Below are positions 36,303 through 44,572 of a stretch of DNA of 64,000 nucleotides, one piece after another. The DNA lies in assembly GCF_008326305.1 (NCBI RefSeq), contig NZ_BIXY01000033.1:1-64000 (forward strand). The letters run 5' to 3'. The notes below the pieces were generated by a model. That model saw nothing but the letters and a program-made list of their open reading frames with translations. It made no database searches and was not told the origin of the DNA. Numbering within the stretch: position 1 is the stretch's first letter; the number at the start of each line of letters is the position of its first letter. A program made the position numbers and the translations under genes. Source of the DNA: Dictyobacter arantiisoli (GTDB lineage: Bacteria; Chloroflexota; Ktedonobacteria; Ktedonobacterales; Ktedonobacteraceae).

Positions 36303-39300
36303 ATGACATATACCCCTGAACCCACCTCGCAAGACGAGAGAAGCTCGCTTTCTCAATTGCGAAACGAAGTCAGGCAAACCGAACAGCGTTTCAAAGCAAC
36401 TTTCGAGCAAGCAGCAGTTGGGATGGCACACGTGGCGGTGGATGGCCGCTGGCTACAGGTTAACCGCAAACTCTGCTCCATCGTTGGCTATAGCCAACAA
36501 GAACTACTCACACAGTCATTCCAGGATATTACCTATCGGGATGATCTGGATACTGATCTCGCCTCTATGCAGCAACTTCTGCATGGCAATATTGATACCT
36601 ATTCGATGAAGAAACGCTATATCCGTAAGGATAATGCAACCATCTGGATTCATCTCACGGTCTCATTGGCCCGCGATGAGAACGGAGCACCATTGTATTT
36701 TATTTCTGTCATCGAAGATATCAATGCACAGCAACAATTAGAAGAGAACTTAAAACAGCAGCAGCAAGCCTTCCAGACCGTTGCCGAGAATGCTCCCGAT
36801 ATCATTTCCCGCTTCGATCCGCAGTACCGCTTTATTTATATAAATCCAAGTGTGCGGCGCGCGACAGGACGAGAGCCAGAAGAATTTATCGGGAAAACAC
36901 ATTTAGAAGCAGGTTTACCACCAGAACACGCTGATAAATGGCGCACCTATCTGACACAGGTATTTGCCACCAGGCAATCCATGGATGCCGAGTTCCCTTT
37001 TCAGGGTCCCGAGGGCCTGCGCTTATATGAGGCCCGGTTGACGCCGGAATTTGACGCGTTTGGTCAGGTTGTCTCGGTGTTGAGTATCGCACGCGACTAT
37101 ACCGAGCAAAAACAACTGGAGGAACAACGTAAACAATTATTGATCCGCGAACAAAATGCACGTCAGACGGCCGAGAGGGAACGCAAACGCCTCTATGATC
37201 TCTTCATGCAAGTTCCGGCTCTGATCGCTCTGCTCCACGGTCCAGAGCATGTGTTCGAGTTTGCCAATAGCTCCTATCTCCAATTAGTCGACAACCGTGA
37301 CCTTACAGGTAAACCCATCCGCGAGGCGCTCCCCGAGCTGGCCGGACAGGGATACTATGAGTTGCTGGATGACCTGTATAAAACAGGGAAGGTGCTGGTT
37401 GGCAATGAGCAGAAATTCGCGCTTGATCGCCATCACACAGGCACCCTTGAGGATACCTACTTAAACTTTATCTATCAACCTGCCCACAATCTGGACGGCG
37501 AGATCGATGGTATCCTGGTCCATGCGGTAGATGTGACTGAGCAGGTCCAGAGCCGCGAAACCTTGAAGGTTAGTCAGGAACGCCTTCAGCTAGCTCAACA
37601 GGCCGGTCACATCGGCACCTTCGAATGGCGGGTCAACGACGATCAGGTCCTCTGGACCCCCAATCTAGAAGCCTTATATGGACTCCCTGCCGGCGGTTTT
37701 GAAGGCACCTATCATAAATGGACCGAACTGGTCCATCCCGATGATCTCCAGGCGGTTGAAGAGAATTTATGGGATTCCACCAGGGGTGGGCCAGCTTTTA
37801 ACATTGAGTTTCGGACCATCTGGTCGGATGGAAGCATCCATTGGCTGCTGGGCAAGGCAAATGTCACAGACTGGGAAAATGGAGTGGGCACACGTGTGGT
37901 CGGTGTCAATATTGACATTACAGAACGCAAAGAGATAGAGCTGCAACTTGCACGCACCCTCCAGCAGGTGGATTTCCTCTCGGAAGCCAGCAAACTCCTG
38001 GTGGCTTCACTGGATTATCAGGATATCCTCAAACATGTGCTTGAGCGGGCTATCCCGGCTCTGGCCGATTGGTGCCGCATTGATATCAAGAGCAGCGAGG
38101 CGGGGATTGAGCCGCTGAGTATCTCTTATCCTTATGCGGTTGAGGGCACACAGGAGTTACAATTCATCACTGATATTCCGGTTGATGCTGGCACGCCTTC
38201 CGTATTAGAAACCGTCTGTCGACAAAAGCATTCGGCCATCTTCGCCCATCTTGGGAAACAACAATTGAGACAAATTGCAGGTACCGCCAGCAATTATGCC
38301 TTGCTCAGGAAAATAAAGGCGGATTCCGCTCTGGTCATCCCGCTCACCATTCAAGATATGATCGAGGGCACAATAACCTTTATCGCCACAGCCGACCGCG
38401 ATCCCTACACAGACGCGGATCTCAATATCGCGCAGGAACTGGCGAACCGCGTAATGATGGCGATTGAGCGCGCGCAGATCTATCAAAATCTTCAGGAGTT
38501 GAATGCCAATCTGGAGGCACGCGTCACACAACGCACAGAAGAGTTACGCCTGCTCAATACTGATCTGGAACGCAGTAACCAGGAATTGCAGGAATTTGCG
38601 TATGTGGCTTCACATGATCTTCAGGAGCCATTGCGCAAAATCCAGGCCTTCGGCAATCTACTTGAAGAGGAATATGCCGAGGGTCTGGGTGATGGAAAAG
38701 AGTATCTGGAGCGCATGCGCAATGCCGCCTCGCGGATGCGTGTCTTGATCGATGATCTCCTCACTTTTTCACGTGTGGCGACGAAAACTTTACCATTTAC
38801 GTCCAGCGACCTGAATCTGATCGTGCGCGATGTTATCGATGATCTGGAAACACGCATCCAGGAAACGCAGGGGCGCGTAGAGGTCTCACCACTCCCAACC
38901 ATTGATGCCGATTCCCGCCAGATGTATCAGGTCTTACAAAATCTGATTGGCAATGCCTTGAAATTTCATCGACCGGGCGTCCCACCAGTGATCAAAGTCG
39001 CCGCCAGCCTTATAGATACACTGCCAGAAGAGGAAGAGGGAAACGCTCAGCAACAGTGCATTCTGACCATCGAGGATAATGGAATTGGTTTTGATGAGAA
39101 GTACCTCAGCAAAATCTTTACCGTCTTCCAGCGCTTGCATGGTCGCAATGAATATGAAGGAACTGGTATTGGCCTGGCGGTGGTGCGCAAAATTGTGGAG
39201 CGACATGGCGGACAAATCACCGCCAGGAGTACTCCTGGCGCAGGGGCTACCTTTATTATCACCTTACCCGCTCACCACCTAACAATGAAAGAAATAGAAA

Positions 39301-39308
39301 TAGTATGA
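36303..39308 (+). CDS. Multi-PAS/GAF sensor histidine kinase
   Basis: 1001 residues without membrane segments. PAS domains lie at about 20-145, 150-275, 285-415 and 420-550, the last with a PAC-like IDITERK end. A GAF domain is at about 560-740, then a coiled coil (LEARVTQRTEELRLLNTDLERS). The HisKA phosphoacceptor is His771 in ASHDLQEPLRK and the HATPase domain has N (LIGNALKFHRP), G1 (DNGIGFD) and G2 (GTGIGLA) boxes. This layout resembles cytoplasmic light- or redox-type kinases of the phytochrome/Rcp family. The stop overlaps the start of the next gene (ATGA), so translation is coupled. The signal sensed is unknown. Confidence 0.94.
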   Translation: MTYTPEPTSQDERSSLSQLRNEVRQTEQRFKATFEQAAVGMAHVAVDGRWLQVNRKLCSIVGYSQQELLTQSFQDITYRDDLDTDLASMQQLLHGNIDTYSMKKRYIRKDNATIWIHLTVSLARDENGAPLYFISVIEDINAQQQLEENLKQQQQAFQTVAENAPDIISRFDPQYRFIYINPSVRRATGREPEEFIGKTHLEAGLPPEHADKWRTYLTQVFATRQSMDAEFPFQGPEGLRLYEARLTPEFDAFGQVVSVLSIARDYTEQKQLEEQRKQLLIREQNARQTAERERKRLYDLFMQVPALIALLHGPEHVFEFANSSYLQLVDNRDLTGKPIREALPELAGQGYYELLDDLYKTGKVLVGNEQKFALDRHHTGTLEDTYLNFIYQPAHNLDGEIDGILVHAVDVTEQVQSRETLKVSQERLQLAQQAGHIGTFEWRVNDDQVLWTPNLEALYGLPAGGFEGTYHKWTELVHPDDLQAVEENLWDSTRGGPAFNIEFRTIWSDGSIHWLLGKANVTDWENGVGTRVVGVNIDITERKEIELQLARTLQQVDFLSEASKLLVASLDYQDILKHVLERAIPALADWCRIDIKSSEAGIEPLSISYPYAVEGTQELQFITDIPVDAGTPSVLETVCRQKHSAIFAHLGKQQLRQIAGTASNYALLRKIKADSALVIPLTIQDMIEGTITFIATADRDPYTDADLNIAQELANRVMMAIERAQIYQNLQELNANLEARVTQRTEELRLLNTDLERSNQELQEFAYVASHDLQEPLRKIQAFGNLLEEEYAEGLGDGKEYLERMRNAASRMRVLIDDLLTFSRVATKTLPFTSSDLNLIVRDVIDDLETRIQETQGRVEVSPLPTIDADSRQMYQVLQNLIGNALKFHRPGVPPVIKVAASLIDTLPEEEEGNAQQQCILTIEDNGIGFDEKYLSKIFTVFQRLHGRNEYEGTGIGLAVVRKIVERHGGQITARSTPGAGATFIITLPAHHLTMKEIEIV

Positions 39309-39805
39309 GCACAGCAAAATCAATCGTGATCCTGATGGCTGATGATGATGATGATGATATTCTCCTCACGACGAAGGCCCTGCAAAAAGGCAAATTGATC
39401 AATACGTTTTATAGCGTGAGCGACGGTGAAGAACTATTGGAGTATCTCCTCCGACGCGGCAAGTACGAAGGTGCCGATGATAGCACCGCACCGCTGCCTG
39501 GTTTGATCCTGCTAGACTTAAATATGCCCAAGAAAGATGGACGTGAAGCATTGCGCGAGATTAAGGCGCATCCCGCGCTACAGGAAATACCTATCGTAGT
39601 CTTTACGACATCGAAGGCCGAGGAAGATATTTATCGCTCCTATAGACTGGGTGTCAATTCTTTTATTACCAAACCAGTCACGTTTGAAAAACTCATCGAA
39701 GTCATGCAGGCTCTGGGGAAATATTGGTTTGAGGTTGTGACGTTGCCTTCCAAGTCGAAAAAGGATTCCTATGGACATACAGCGAACGACGATACTGCTC
39801 ATTGA
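39305..39805 (+). CDS. Response regulator, receiver only (Rcp1-like)
   Basis: 166 residues. The acidic pocket is an Asp run in MADDDDDDILLTTKAL, written as six GAT codons. The phosphoacceptor is Asp71 in LILLDLNMPKKDG and the Lys is in FITKPVTF. The loop insertion around residues 50-65 is typical of Rcp1-type partners of phytochrome-like kinases. It overlaps the upstream kinase by 4 bp and the downstream hybrid kinase by 35 bp, so the three genes form one translationally linked unit. Confidence 0.94.
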   Translation: MSTAKSIVILMADDDDDDILLTTKALQKGKLINTFYSVSDGEELLEYLLRRGKYEGADDSTAPLPGLILLDLNMPKKDGREALREIKAHPALQEIPIVVFTTSKAEEDIYRSYRLGVNSFITKPVTFEKLIEVMQALGKYWFEVVTLPSKSKKDSYGHTANDDTAH

Positions 39806-40925
39806 AGATGATGAAGAGGATTATATCCTCCTGAAAAAAGCACTGACAAAAATTCCCCATGTCCACTATGATTTACGCTGGGAAAGCGATCCACAGGCTG
39901 GTCTGAAGCGCATGCTGGTAGACCAGCATGATATCTGCTTGCTCGATTATCGTCTGGGCGCGCTCAACGGCATTGAACTCATCAGAGAGGCGCGCCGCCA
40001 GGGCTATGCGCTGCCAATTATCTTACTGACAGGGGCCAATGAGTCGGAAATTGATATCCTGGCCCTGCAAGCGGGGGCGGATGACTATATTGCAAAAGAA
40101 CGACTCCAGGTGGACCTGCTGAGCCGCATTATCCGTTATGCGATCGAGCGCAAGAAGGCTGAACGTGAACGTGAAAAGCTTTTAAGCGAGCAACTGGCGA
40201 TTCAGGAATTAGAGAAACGGCGTAATGAGTTTGTGAACATGGTCGTACATGAGTTACGCACCCCACTTACCAGTCTTAAGGCGCATGCGCAAATCCTGCG
40301 TAAACACTTTTCGCTGACAGGTGATGAGGCCGTGATCCGTACGACAACACGCATGAATACTCAGATCAACAAATTAACTGATTTGATTAGTGACTTTCAG
40401 GATATTACACGCATTGAAGGCGGAAGATTACAGTTCCGCGAAAGCTACTTTGATTTTGATGAGCTTGTCAATGAGATCGTGGAAGAGATGCAGCCAGTCA
40501 CTGATCGCCAATTGTTGCTGCGCGATGGAGAGACGAATAAGACCGTCTGGGGAGATCGCTCACGCATTGGTCAGGTCATCACTAATTTGATTATGAATGC
40601 GATTAAATATGCGCCCGACTCTGACCGTATTGTCATAAAGATGCAAAGCGATGACACAACGGTCACCTTGCAGATACAGGATTTCGGACCAGGCATTCCA
40701 CAGACAGTACAGGATAAAATATTTGCTCCTTTCTTCCGGGTGGAAGGTGCCACAGCACGCACAATCTCGGGCCTGGGCCTGGGCCTCTATATCTCCGCAG
40801 AGATTATTCAACGCCAGGAGGGTCACCTCTGGGTGGAGAGCCAGGAAGGGAAAGGGTCAACCTTCTGCTTTACGCTCCCTATCGAGCGCGAGCACCCGTT
40901 AGAAGAAAAAGAAACAGCCTCATAA
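39771..40925 (+). CDS. Receiver-histidine kinase hybrid
   Basis: 384 residues: an N-terminal receiver (acidic pair IEDDEED, phosphoacceptor Asp59 in CLLDYRLGALNG), a coiled linker (IERKKAEREREKLL), HisKA with His160 in VVHELRTPLTSLK, and HATPase with N box (LIMNAIKYAPDSD), DFGPGIP and GLGLGLY motifs. AAAAAGGATT precedes the ATG inside the previous gene. The receiver-first layout lets phosphorylation by the upstream kinase control this kinase's activity. It has no DNA-binding output, so the final target lies elsewhere. Confidence 0.93.
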   Translation: MDIQRTTILLIEDDEEDYILLKKALTKIPHVHYDLRWESDPQAGLKRMLVDQHDICLLDYRLGALNGIELIREARRQGYALPIILLTGANESEIDILALQAGADDYIAKERLQVDLLSRIIRYAIERKKAEREREKLLSEQLAIQELEKRRNEFVNMVVHELRTPLTSLKAHAQILRKHFSLTGDEAVIRTTTRMNTQINKLTDLISDFQDITRIEGGRLQFRESYFDFDELVNEIVEEMQPVTDRQLLLRDGETNKTVWGDRSRIGQVITNLIMNAIKYAPDSDRIVIKMQSDDTTVTLQIQDFGPGIPQTVQDKIFAPFFRVEGATARTISGLGLGLYISAEIIQRQEGHLWVESQEGKGSTFCFTLPIEREHPLEEKETAS

Positions 40926-40968
40926 GCTATGGGGCGCGTCAGGCTCGGAATTCCTGTATTCGCCGCAT

Positions 40969-41024
40969 GTAGGTGCGTGCCGAGGTCGCAACCGAGGTGC
41001 GCTTTCCCTTTCCTCGTACCACCA
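40969..41024 (+). repeat. Short interspersed repeat B, copy 2
   Basis: Nearly identical over its length to 11479-11536 (GTAGGTGCGTGCCGAGGTCG onward, ending CCTCGTACCACCAT). It lies just downstream of the hybrid kinase, as copy 1 lies just downstream of the M32 gene. Confidence 0.8.
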
Positions 41025-41037
41025 TTGCACCCAAAAA

Positions 41038-41079
41038 CGTAGGTCGCAACCGAGGTGCGCTTTTCCCTTCCTCGTACGT
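41038..41079 (+). repeat. Short interspersed repeat B, copy 3 (shortened)
   Basis: CGTAGGTCGCAACCGAGGTG continues to TTCCTCGTACG. It lacks the GCGTGCCG part of the full unit and follows copy 2 after 13 bp. Confidence 0.75.
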
Positions 41080-41138
41080 TGAAGGGGACAGCTACTGACT
41101 GGGTTTTCCGGGCATTCAGGCGGCGAGGAAAAAGATGG

Positions 41139-41224
41139 TTATCCACATGAAAGATGGTTTTTGCACACGTGCCTGCGACTTTTGCACAATGCTTGCACAT
41201 TTGTCAGCGCAGAGCTGTGGATAA
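41139..41224. promoter_or_regulatory. Cluster of DnaA-box sequences
   Basis: A perfect DnaA box TTATCCACA (41139-41147, plus) is followed by TTTTGCACA at 41159-41167 and 41180-41188, both fitting the relaxed TTWTNCACA consensus. A degenerate GCTTGCACA lies at 41191-41199. A second perfect box on the minus strand, TGTGGATAA, is at 41216-41224. Start-to-start steps are 20, 21, 11 and 25 bp, so the middle three are close to helical phasing. dnaA, dnaN, gyrB or parA are not in the window. It could titrate DnaA, regulate the following gene or belong to an origin-like site; the boxes themselves are clear. Confidence 0.6.
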
Positions 41225-41355
41225 GCTACTGGCCCTCTGTCAGCACATCAGTTACACTTCTCATAACAGCATTTATTCAGTTATCTCCGGTGTCAGCCAC
41301 TGATCGCACCCGTTGGATAGCTTCTTTATTGACGTTTGAGGAGAGGAGTTTCTTG

Positions 41356-42006
41356 ATGTCATCATCAGAAGTCGCTGAAGGCGCAGCAACCGGTGCGCTA
41401 CGTTATAGTACATTACGCCATCGCCCGATCCAGACAACCACAGCAGCTGTGTATGTTACTACACCGCGAGCCTCTCTGGGCAGGGGTGCTCAAGCAGCAC
41501 CCATCACCGAGAACACGCTTCATCCTATTCAGAACTATGCAGCATTGCACGCTCAACGCATCAAACGTCAACAGCACTGGACAGTGACGGTGGGCATCTC
41601 AATGCTCGGTATGTGTCTGCTCCTATGGCTGGCACAAAGCCTCTGGCACTGGGGAACCATCACCTATGATGACCTTACGTATGGACGACCTCGCACGATG
41701 CAGACAGATGCCTATGTCGGGCATGAAAGCAGCAGCCATAGCACTCCCAGTCACTTTATCGCGCTTAATCAGCACGGCCGTATCGAGATCATTGAACTGC
41801 CGGGGGGGGATGCCAGCCATGCGCACATTATCCTCGGACCACAGATCTGGGGACCAGACGCTGATCTTGTACCCATCACGCTCAGTTTTGTACCATCCGC
41901 AACGGGACAGGGTCGACAACAGGACATGATCATCTCCTTTCAAGGATCACGCATCAGGCTGCGCAACGAAAAAGGCACCTTCGTTCTACCCTCTACATCC
42001 AATTAA
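41356..42006 (+). CDS. Single-pass membrane protein, unknown function
   Basis: 216 residues from the ATG at 41356 (GAGGAG 8 nt upstream). A longer frame from 41161 would run through the DnaA-box cluster and has no ribosome binding site. Residues 1-75 are a hydrophilic cytoplasmic part, a membrane helix (WTVTVGISMLGMCLLLWLAQ) follows, and the external C-terminal 110 residues look beta-rich (HFIALNQHGRIEIIELPGGD, IRLRNEKGTFVLP). No family is recognised. Confidence 0.75.
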   Translation: MSSSEVAEGAATGALRYSTLRHRPIQTTTAAVYVTTPRASLGRGAQAAPITENTLHPIQNYAALHAQRIKRQQHWTVTVGISMLGMCLLLWLAQSLWHWGTITYDDLTYGRPRTMQTDAYVGHESSSHSTPSHFIALNQHGRIEIIELPGGDASHAHIILGPQIWGPDADLVPITLSFVPSATGQGRQQDMIISFQGSRIRLRNEKGTFVLPSTSN

Positions 42007-42089
42007 GCACAGGAAACATAAATCAGGTGACCTTTAAACAAAATACTATTGAATAACGTGCTACTGATATACATCATACTTGAAATTAG

Positions 42090-42117
42090 CGCTTTCTAGC
42101 ATTATAGTTAGAAAGCG
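42090..42117 (+). terminator. Hairpin after the membrane protein gene, possible terminator
   Basis: CGCTTTCTA (42090-42098) pairs perfectly with TAGAAAGCG (42109-42117). The sequence after it is AT-rich but has no clear T-run, so its role is uncertain. Confidence 0.4.
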
Positions 42118-42273
42118 TAATATAGTAAAACGTATAGCGCAGAGCCAGAACTATTAACACACGAGATCCGAGCATTCTTTCGCCCACTGCGTTAGCCCAA
42201 CACGCACTGGCAGTGAGCATGAGGGCATAACATAACTTTATATCTATCAAATAATTGCAGAAAAGGAAGATGG

Positions 42274-42735
42274 ATGATGTCAGAAGAAGCTCTATTGTTC
42301 CGTCAACACATCGAAAAACTCATGGGACAGGTTTTCGCGCTGGTGCAGGCCTGCCCAACTGGACGCGTCACAACCTATGGCTGGATCGCCAAAGCACTCG
42401 GGTATCCACGTGGTGCCCGCATAATCGGCTTTATCATGCATGAAGCGCCAGAGGGAGTGCCAGCACATCGCGTCGTGAATAGCAAAGGAGAATTAACCGG
42501 TAGTCGCGCCTTTGGGCAAATCGGTCGTATGCGAGAATTGCTAGAAAAAGAAGGGATAATTTTTTCCTCCGGGGATCATGTCAATCTCACGCGCTATGGC
42601 TGGAATCCTGAATATGAGCTGAACGAAGCCGAGCGGCAGCAAGCTCTGGAGGCCGCCAACAACATTCCTGTCGAGGCGAATGCTCGCACACTCCATCTTA
42701 TGCAAAGCGATTCCGCCTCACCATTTCGCGCCTGA
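42274..42735 (+). CDS. Alkyltransferase-like (ATL) protein of the MGMT family, lacking the active-site Cys
   Basis: 153 residues. The MGMT DNA-binding domain is recognisable: VQACPTGRVTTYGWIAKALG (helix-turn-helix) and GYPRGARIIGFIM with the Arg finger at about residue 49. At the position of the alkyl-accepting PCHRV motif it reads PAHRV, with Ala64 replacing Cys. It therefore cannot accept alkyl groups and fits the ATL group, which binds O6-alkylguanine and passes the lesion to nucleotide excision repair. The product is longer than usual at its C-terminus by about 40 residues. AAAAGGAAG precedes the tandem ATGs at 42274/42277. Confidence 0.9.
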   Translation: MMSEEALLFRQHIEKLMGQVFALVQACPTGRVTTYGWIAKALGYPRGARIIGFIMHEAPEGVPAHRVVNSKGELTGSRAFGQIGRMRELLEKEGIIFSSGDHVNLTRYGWNPEYELNEAERQQALEAANNIPVEANARTLHLMQSDSASPFRA

Positions 42736-42780
42736 CACCAAAACTGCGAAGCAGCACAATGAGATAAATCCTTTTACAAA

Positions 42781-42905
42781 GTGTTTGATTCCCACTCCCA
42801 GCGGGATCTTGCTGCTCACCTGCTGGCAGGCGCCTGCCAGCAGGTGAGCACCATCGGTGCGAAAACTCATGCGCCAGCATAGCAAAGACCATGGGAGTCA
42901 AACAC
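42781..42905 (-). repeat. Multi-hairpin repeat, copy 3 (inverted, inner hairpin deleted)
   Basis: A 125-bp copy on the minus strand. The ends GTGTTTGATTCCCA and TGGGAGTCAAACAC pair with one mismatch. Read on the minus strand it has the ATGG...CCAT region, GCACC-GAT-GGTGC, then jumps directly to the CACCTGCTGGCAGGCGCCTG palindrome and the GAGCAGCAAGATCCCGCTGG block. The 28-bp central hairpin is missing. It lies between two convergent genes. Confidence 0.88.
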
Positions 42906-42935
42906 TGTCTAAGAATAATCGTCACATGTTAACGC

Positions 42936-43520
42936 TTATGCACCAGGAGATCCTGGACTGGGATTGGCATTGGGATTGGGATTGGTCAGACTGCTATCAG
43001 TGAGAAGGCCAACCATTAAGTGCTCGGGCAACTCTAACGCGGACGCCATTTCATCCAATATGCGCACCTCTTCCGGGCTAACATTTATACCGCCAACATT
43101 CAATAAATTCGCGCCCTCATTCGCAGCACTGGCTACATTTTTCCCAATCATCAATAGCCATTGCTTGTACTCATCCGCTTCCTGGGTAGTACTTTTCATT
43201 TTCAATATCTGACAGGCCTGCCTGCAGGCATCTAGTGCTTGCGTACGAGCTATATCGGCCTGCTGAAACAGATTACTCGCCATACCCGCCAGGGTATTCA
43301 CCTGCTCACGATTGATCCCTTTCGGCACGATCTCATTGATCAATTGATTACTGGTGTAGCGATGTGCCTCATTGACCATACTATTAGTAATCGCCAGCGT
43401 CTCCTTCACATTGCCAACCACGCCGCTGGGGGCCGAAGCCGCAACCGCGCCACCAACCTTCAATGGGGTTGTGCACAGGATATTCCACTCTTCCGAGGTA
43501 TAATCAGCATGTGATGTCAT
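42936..43520 (-). CDS. Helical protein of unknown function (194 aa)
   Basis: Starts MTSHADYTSEEWNILCTTPL at the ATG at 43520, with GGAAGG upstream. The predicted structure is almost entirely helical, with an EEWxxL-P-VGxAVAxxxxSGxxGxxKE opening repeated in spirit in the later GKNVASAANEGANLL stretch. The tail is Asn/Pro/Gly-rich (NPNPNANPSPGSPGA). No membrane segment or signal peptide is seen. No family is recognised with confidence. The next gene upstream at 43729 has the same kind of leader and is also helical, so the two may work together. Confidence 0.7.
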   Translation of the reverse strand: MTSHADYTSEEWNILCTTPLKVGGAVAASAPSGVVGNVKETLAITNSMVNEAHRYTSNQLINEIVPKGINREQVNTLAGMASNLFQQADIARTQALDACRQACQILKMKSTTQEADEYKQWLLMIGKNVASAANEGANLLNVGGINVSPEEVRILDEMASALELPEHLMVGLLTDSSLTNPNPNANPSPGSPGA

Positions 43521-43728
43521 GATAAGCATCCTTCCCCTGCATACCGTCTTGTGCCTGCAACGCTTCTTGAGGCCCAGGTGCGCAATCAGTAGCAGGTATC
43601 TACATTCAGCATCATGTCCATCCCTGGAATCACTTTTTATGGCTCTTCTTAAGAAGATGTGAGGGTATTCCCCACTTCTGTATACGCAGGAGCAATCCGC
43701 TTAGTGACACATGCATAGCAGTCGGGCA

Positions 43729-44052
43729 TTATTCTGGTTGCGCCCAACCCGGTAAATCTGGTCGCTTCTCATTGTTATGATGCAATTGAGTTATGGTGGT
43801 GGCGCGTCCCAGATACGGGCTATGGATCTCATTGCGTAAATTCACTAATTGCGCCAGTTGTTCCTGAATTGCAGGATGTAAGAGCGGCGTCACTGTATTG
43901 AGGGCCTGGAGCAATTCGCGATCAGCCACTTGCCGTGCATCCTGCTCATTTTCGGAATGCTCCTTCACATCCTGTAACAATTCGATAGAGCGTTTAAGCA
44001 ACGTGCCTATATTTTGCACAAGAGGATTATTGATAGTTGCTTTATTCTTCAT
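43729..44052 (-). CDS. Small helical protein of unknown function (107 aa)
   Basis: Starts MKNKATINNPLVQNIGTLLKR, with GGAAGGATATG before the ATG, much like the leader of the gene at 43520. Amphipathic helices cover residues 8-75 (SIELLQDVKEHSENEQDARQ) and the tail is polar. No motif is recognised. It lies 208 bp upstream of the 194-aa gene on the same strand, next to the tandem array of multi-hairpin repeats. Confidence 0.65.
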   Translation of the reverse strand: MKNKATINNPLVQNIGTLLKRSIELLQDVKEHSENEQDARQVADRELLQALNTVTPLLHPAIQEQLAQLVNLRNEIHSPYLGRATTITQLHHNNEKRPDLPGWAQPE

Positions 44053-44084
44053 AACATATCCTTCCCATGGTCGCTTCTATAAAA

Positions 44085-44147
44085 GTGTTTAATTCCCAAT
44101 ACCAGCAGGTGAGCAGCAAGATCCCGCTGGTATTGGGGGCCTGACAC
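44085..44147 (+). repeat. Multi-hairpin repeat, copy 4a (63-bp remnant)
   Basis: It starts with a type B left end (GTGTTTAATTCCC), jumps to the GAGCAGCAAGATCCCGCTGG block and finishes with a type A right end (GGCCTGACAC). The ends therefore no longer pair, but AATACCAGC still pairs with GCTGGTATT. It looks like a mosaic formed by deletion or recombination between two copies. Confidence 0.8.
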
Positions 44148-44158
44148 TCTCTATGAGT

Positions 44159-44354
44159 GTGTCAGCCTCCCATGATCTCCACGGTCTCTGTGCATGAGTT
44201 TTCGCACCTGCGGTGCTCAAACATCTTTTTATTGTGTAGTGCAGGAAAGGTGCACAGCACCTTTCCTGCACTACACAATAAAAAAGGGCGCAGGCGCGCA
44301 AGCGCCTGCCAGCCAGGGAGCAGCAAGATCCCGCTGGTATTGGGAGGCTGACAC
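44159..44354 (+). repeat. Multi-hairpin repeat, copy 4b (full length, type A ends)
   Basis: A 196-bp copy with perfectly paired ends GTGTCAGCCTCCCA / TGGGAGGCTGACAC. The central 28-bp inverted repeat at 44226-44253 / 44257-44284 is perfect, with an ACA loop and arm sequence different from copies 1 and 2b. The GC-rich palindrome reads GCAGGCGCGCAAGCGCCTGC (one mismatch). An 11-nt linker (TCTCTATGAGT) precedes it and another (TCTCTATGACA) follows. Confidence 0.9.
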
Positions 44355-44365
44355 TCTCTATGACA

Positions 44366-44560
44366 GTGTTTGATTCCCATGCTCTTCGCCATCCTGGTGC
44401 ATGAGTTTTCGCACCTGCGGTGCTCAAAACTGTTTTTAGTGTGTGGTGCAGAAAAGGTGCATAGCACCTTTTCTGCACCACACACTAAAAAGGGCGCAGG
44501 CGCGCAGGCGCCTGCCAGCAAGTGAGCAGCAAGATCCCGATGAGAGTGGGAATCAAACAC
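44366..44560 (+). repeat. Multi-hairpin repeat, copy 4c (full length, type B ends)
   Basis: A 195-bp copy with ends GTGTTTGATTCCCA and GTGGGAATCAAACAC pairing. The central 28-bp inverted repeat at 44433-44460 / 44464-44491 is perfect, with an ATA loop, and identical to that of copy 5 at 59773. Tandem with copy 4b but of the other end type, so the array was not made by simple duplication of one unit. Confidence 0.9.
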
Positions 44561-44572
44561 TTTGTATGAGTG

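Noticed and set aside
41161-41355. N-terminal extension of the membrane protein gene by 65 codons
   Set aside because: It would translate through the DnaA-box cluster, lacks a ribosome binding site, and the ATG at 41356 has a good one.
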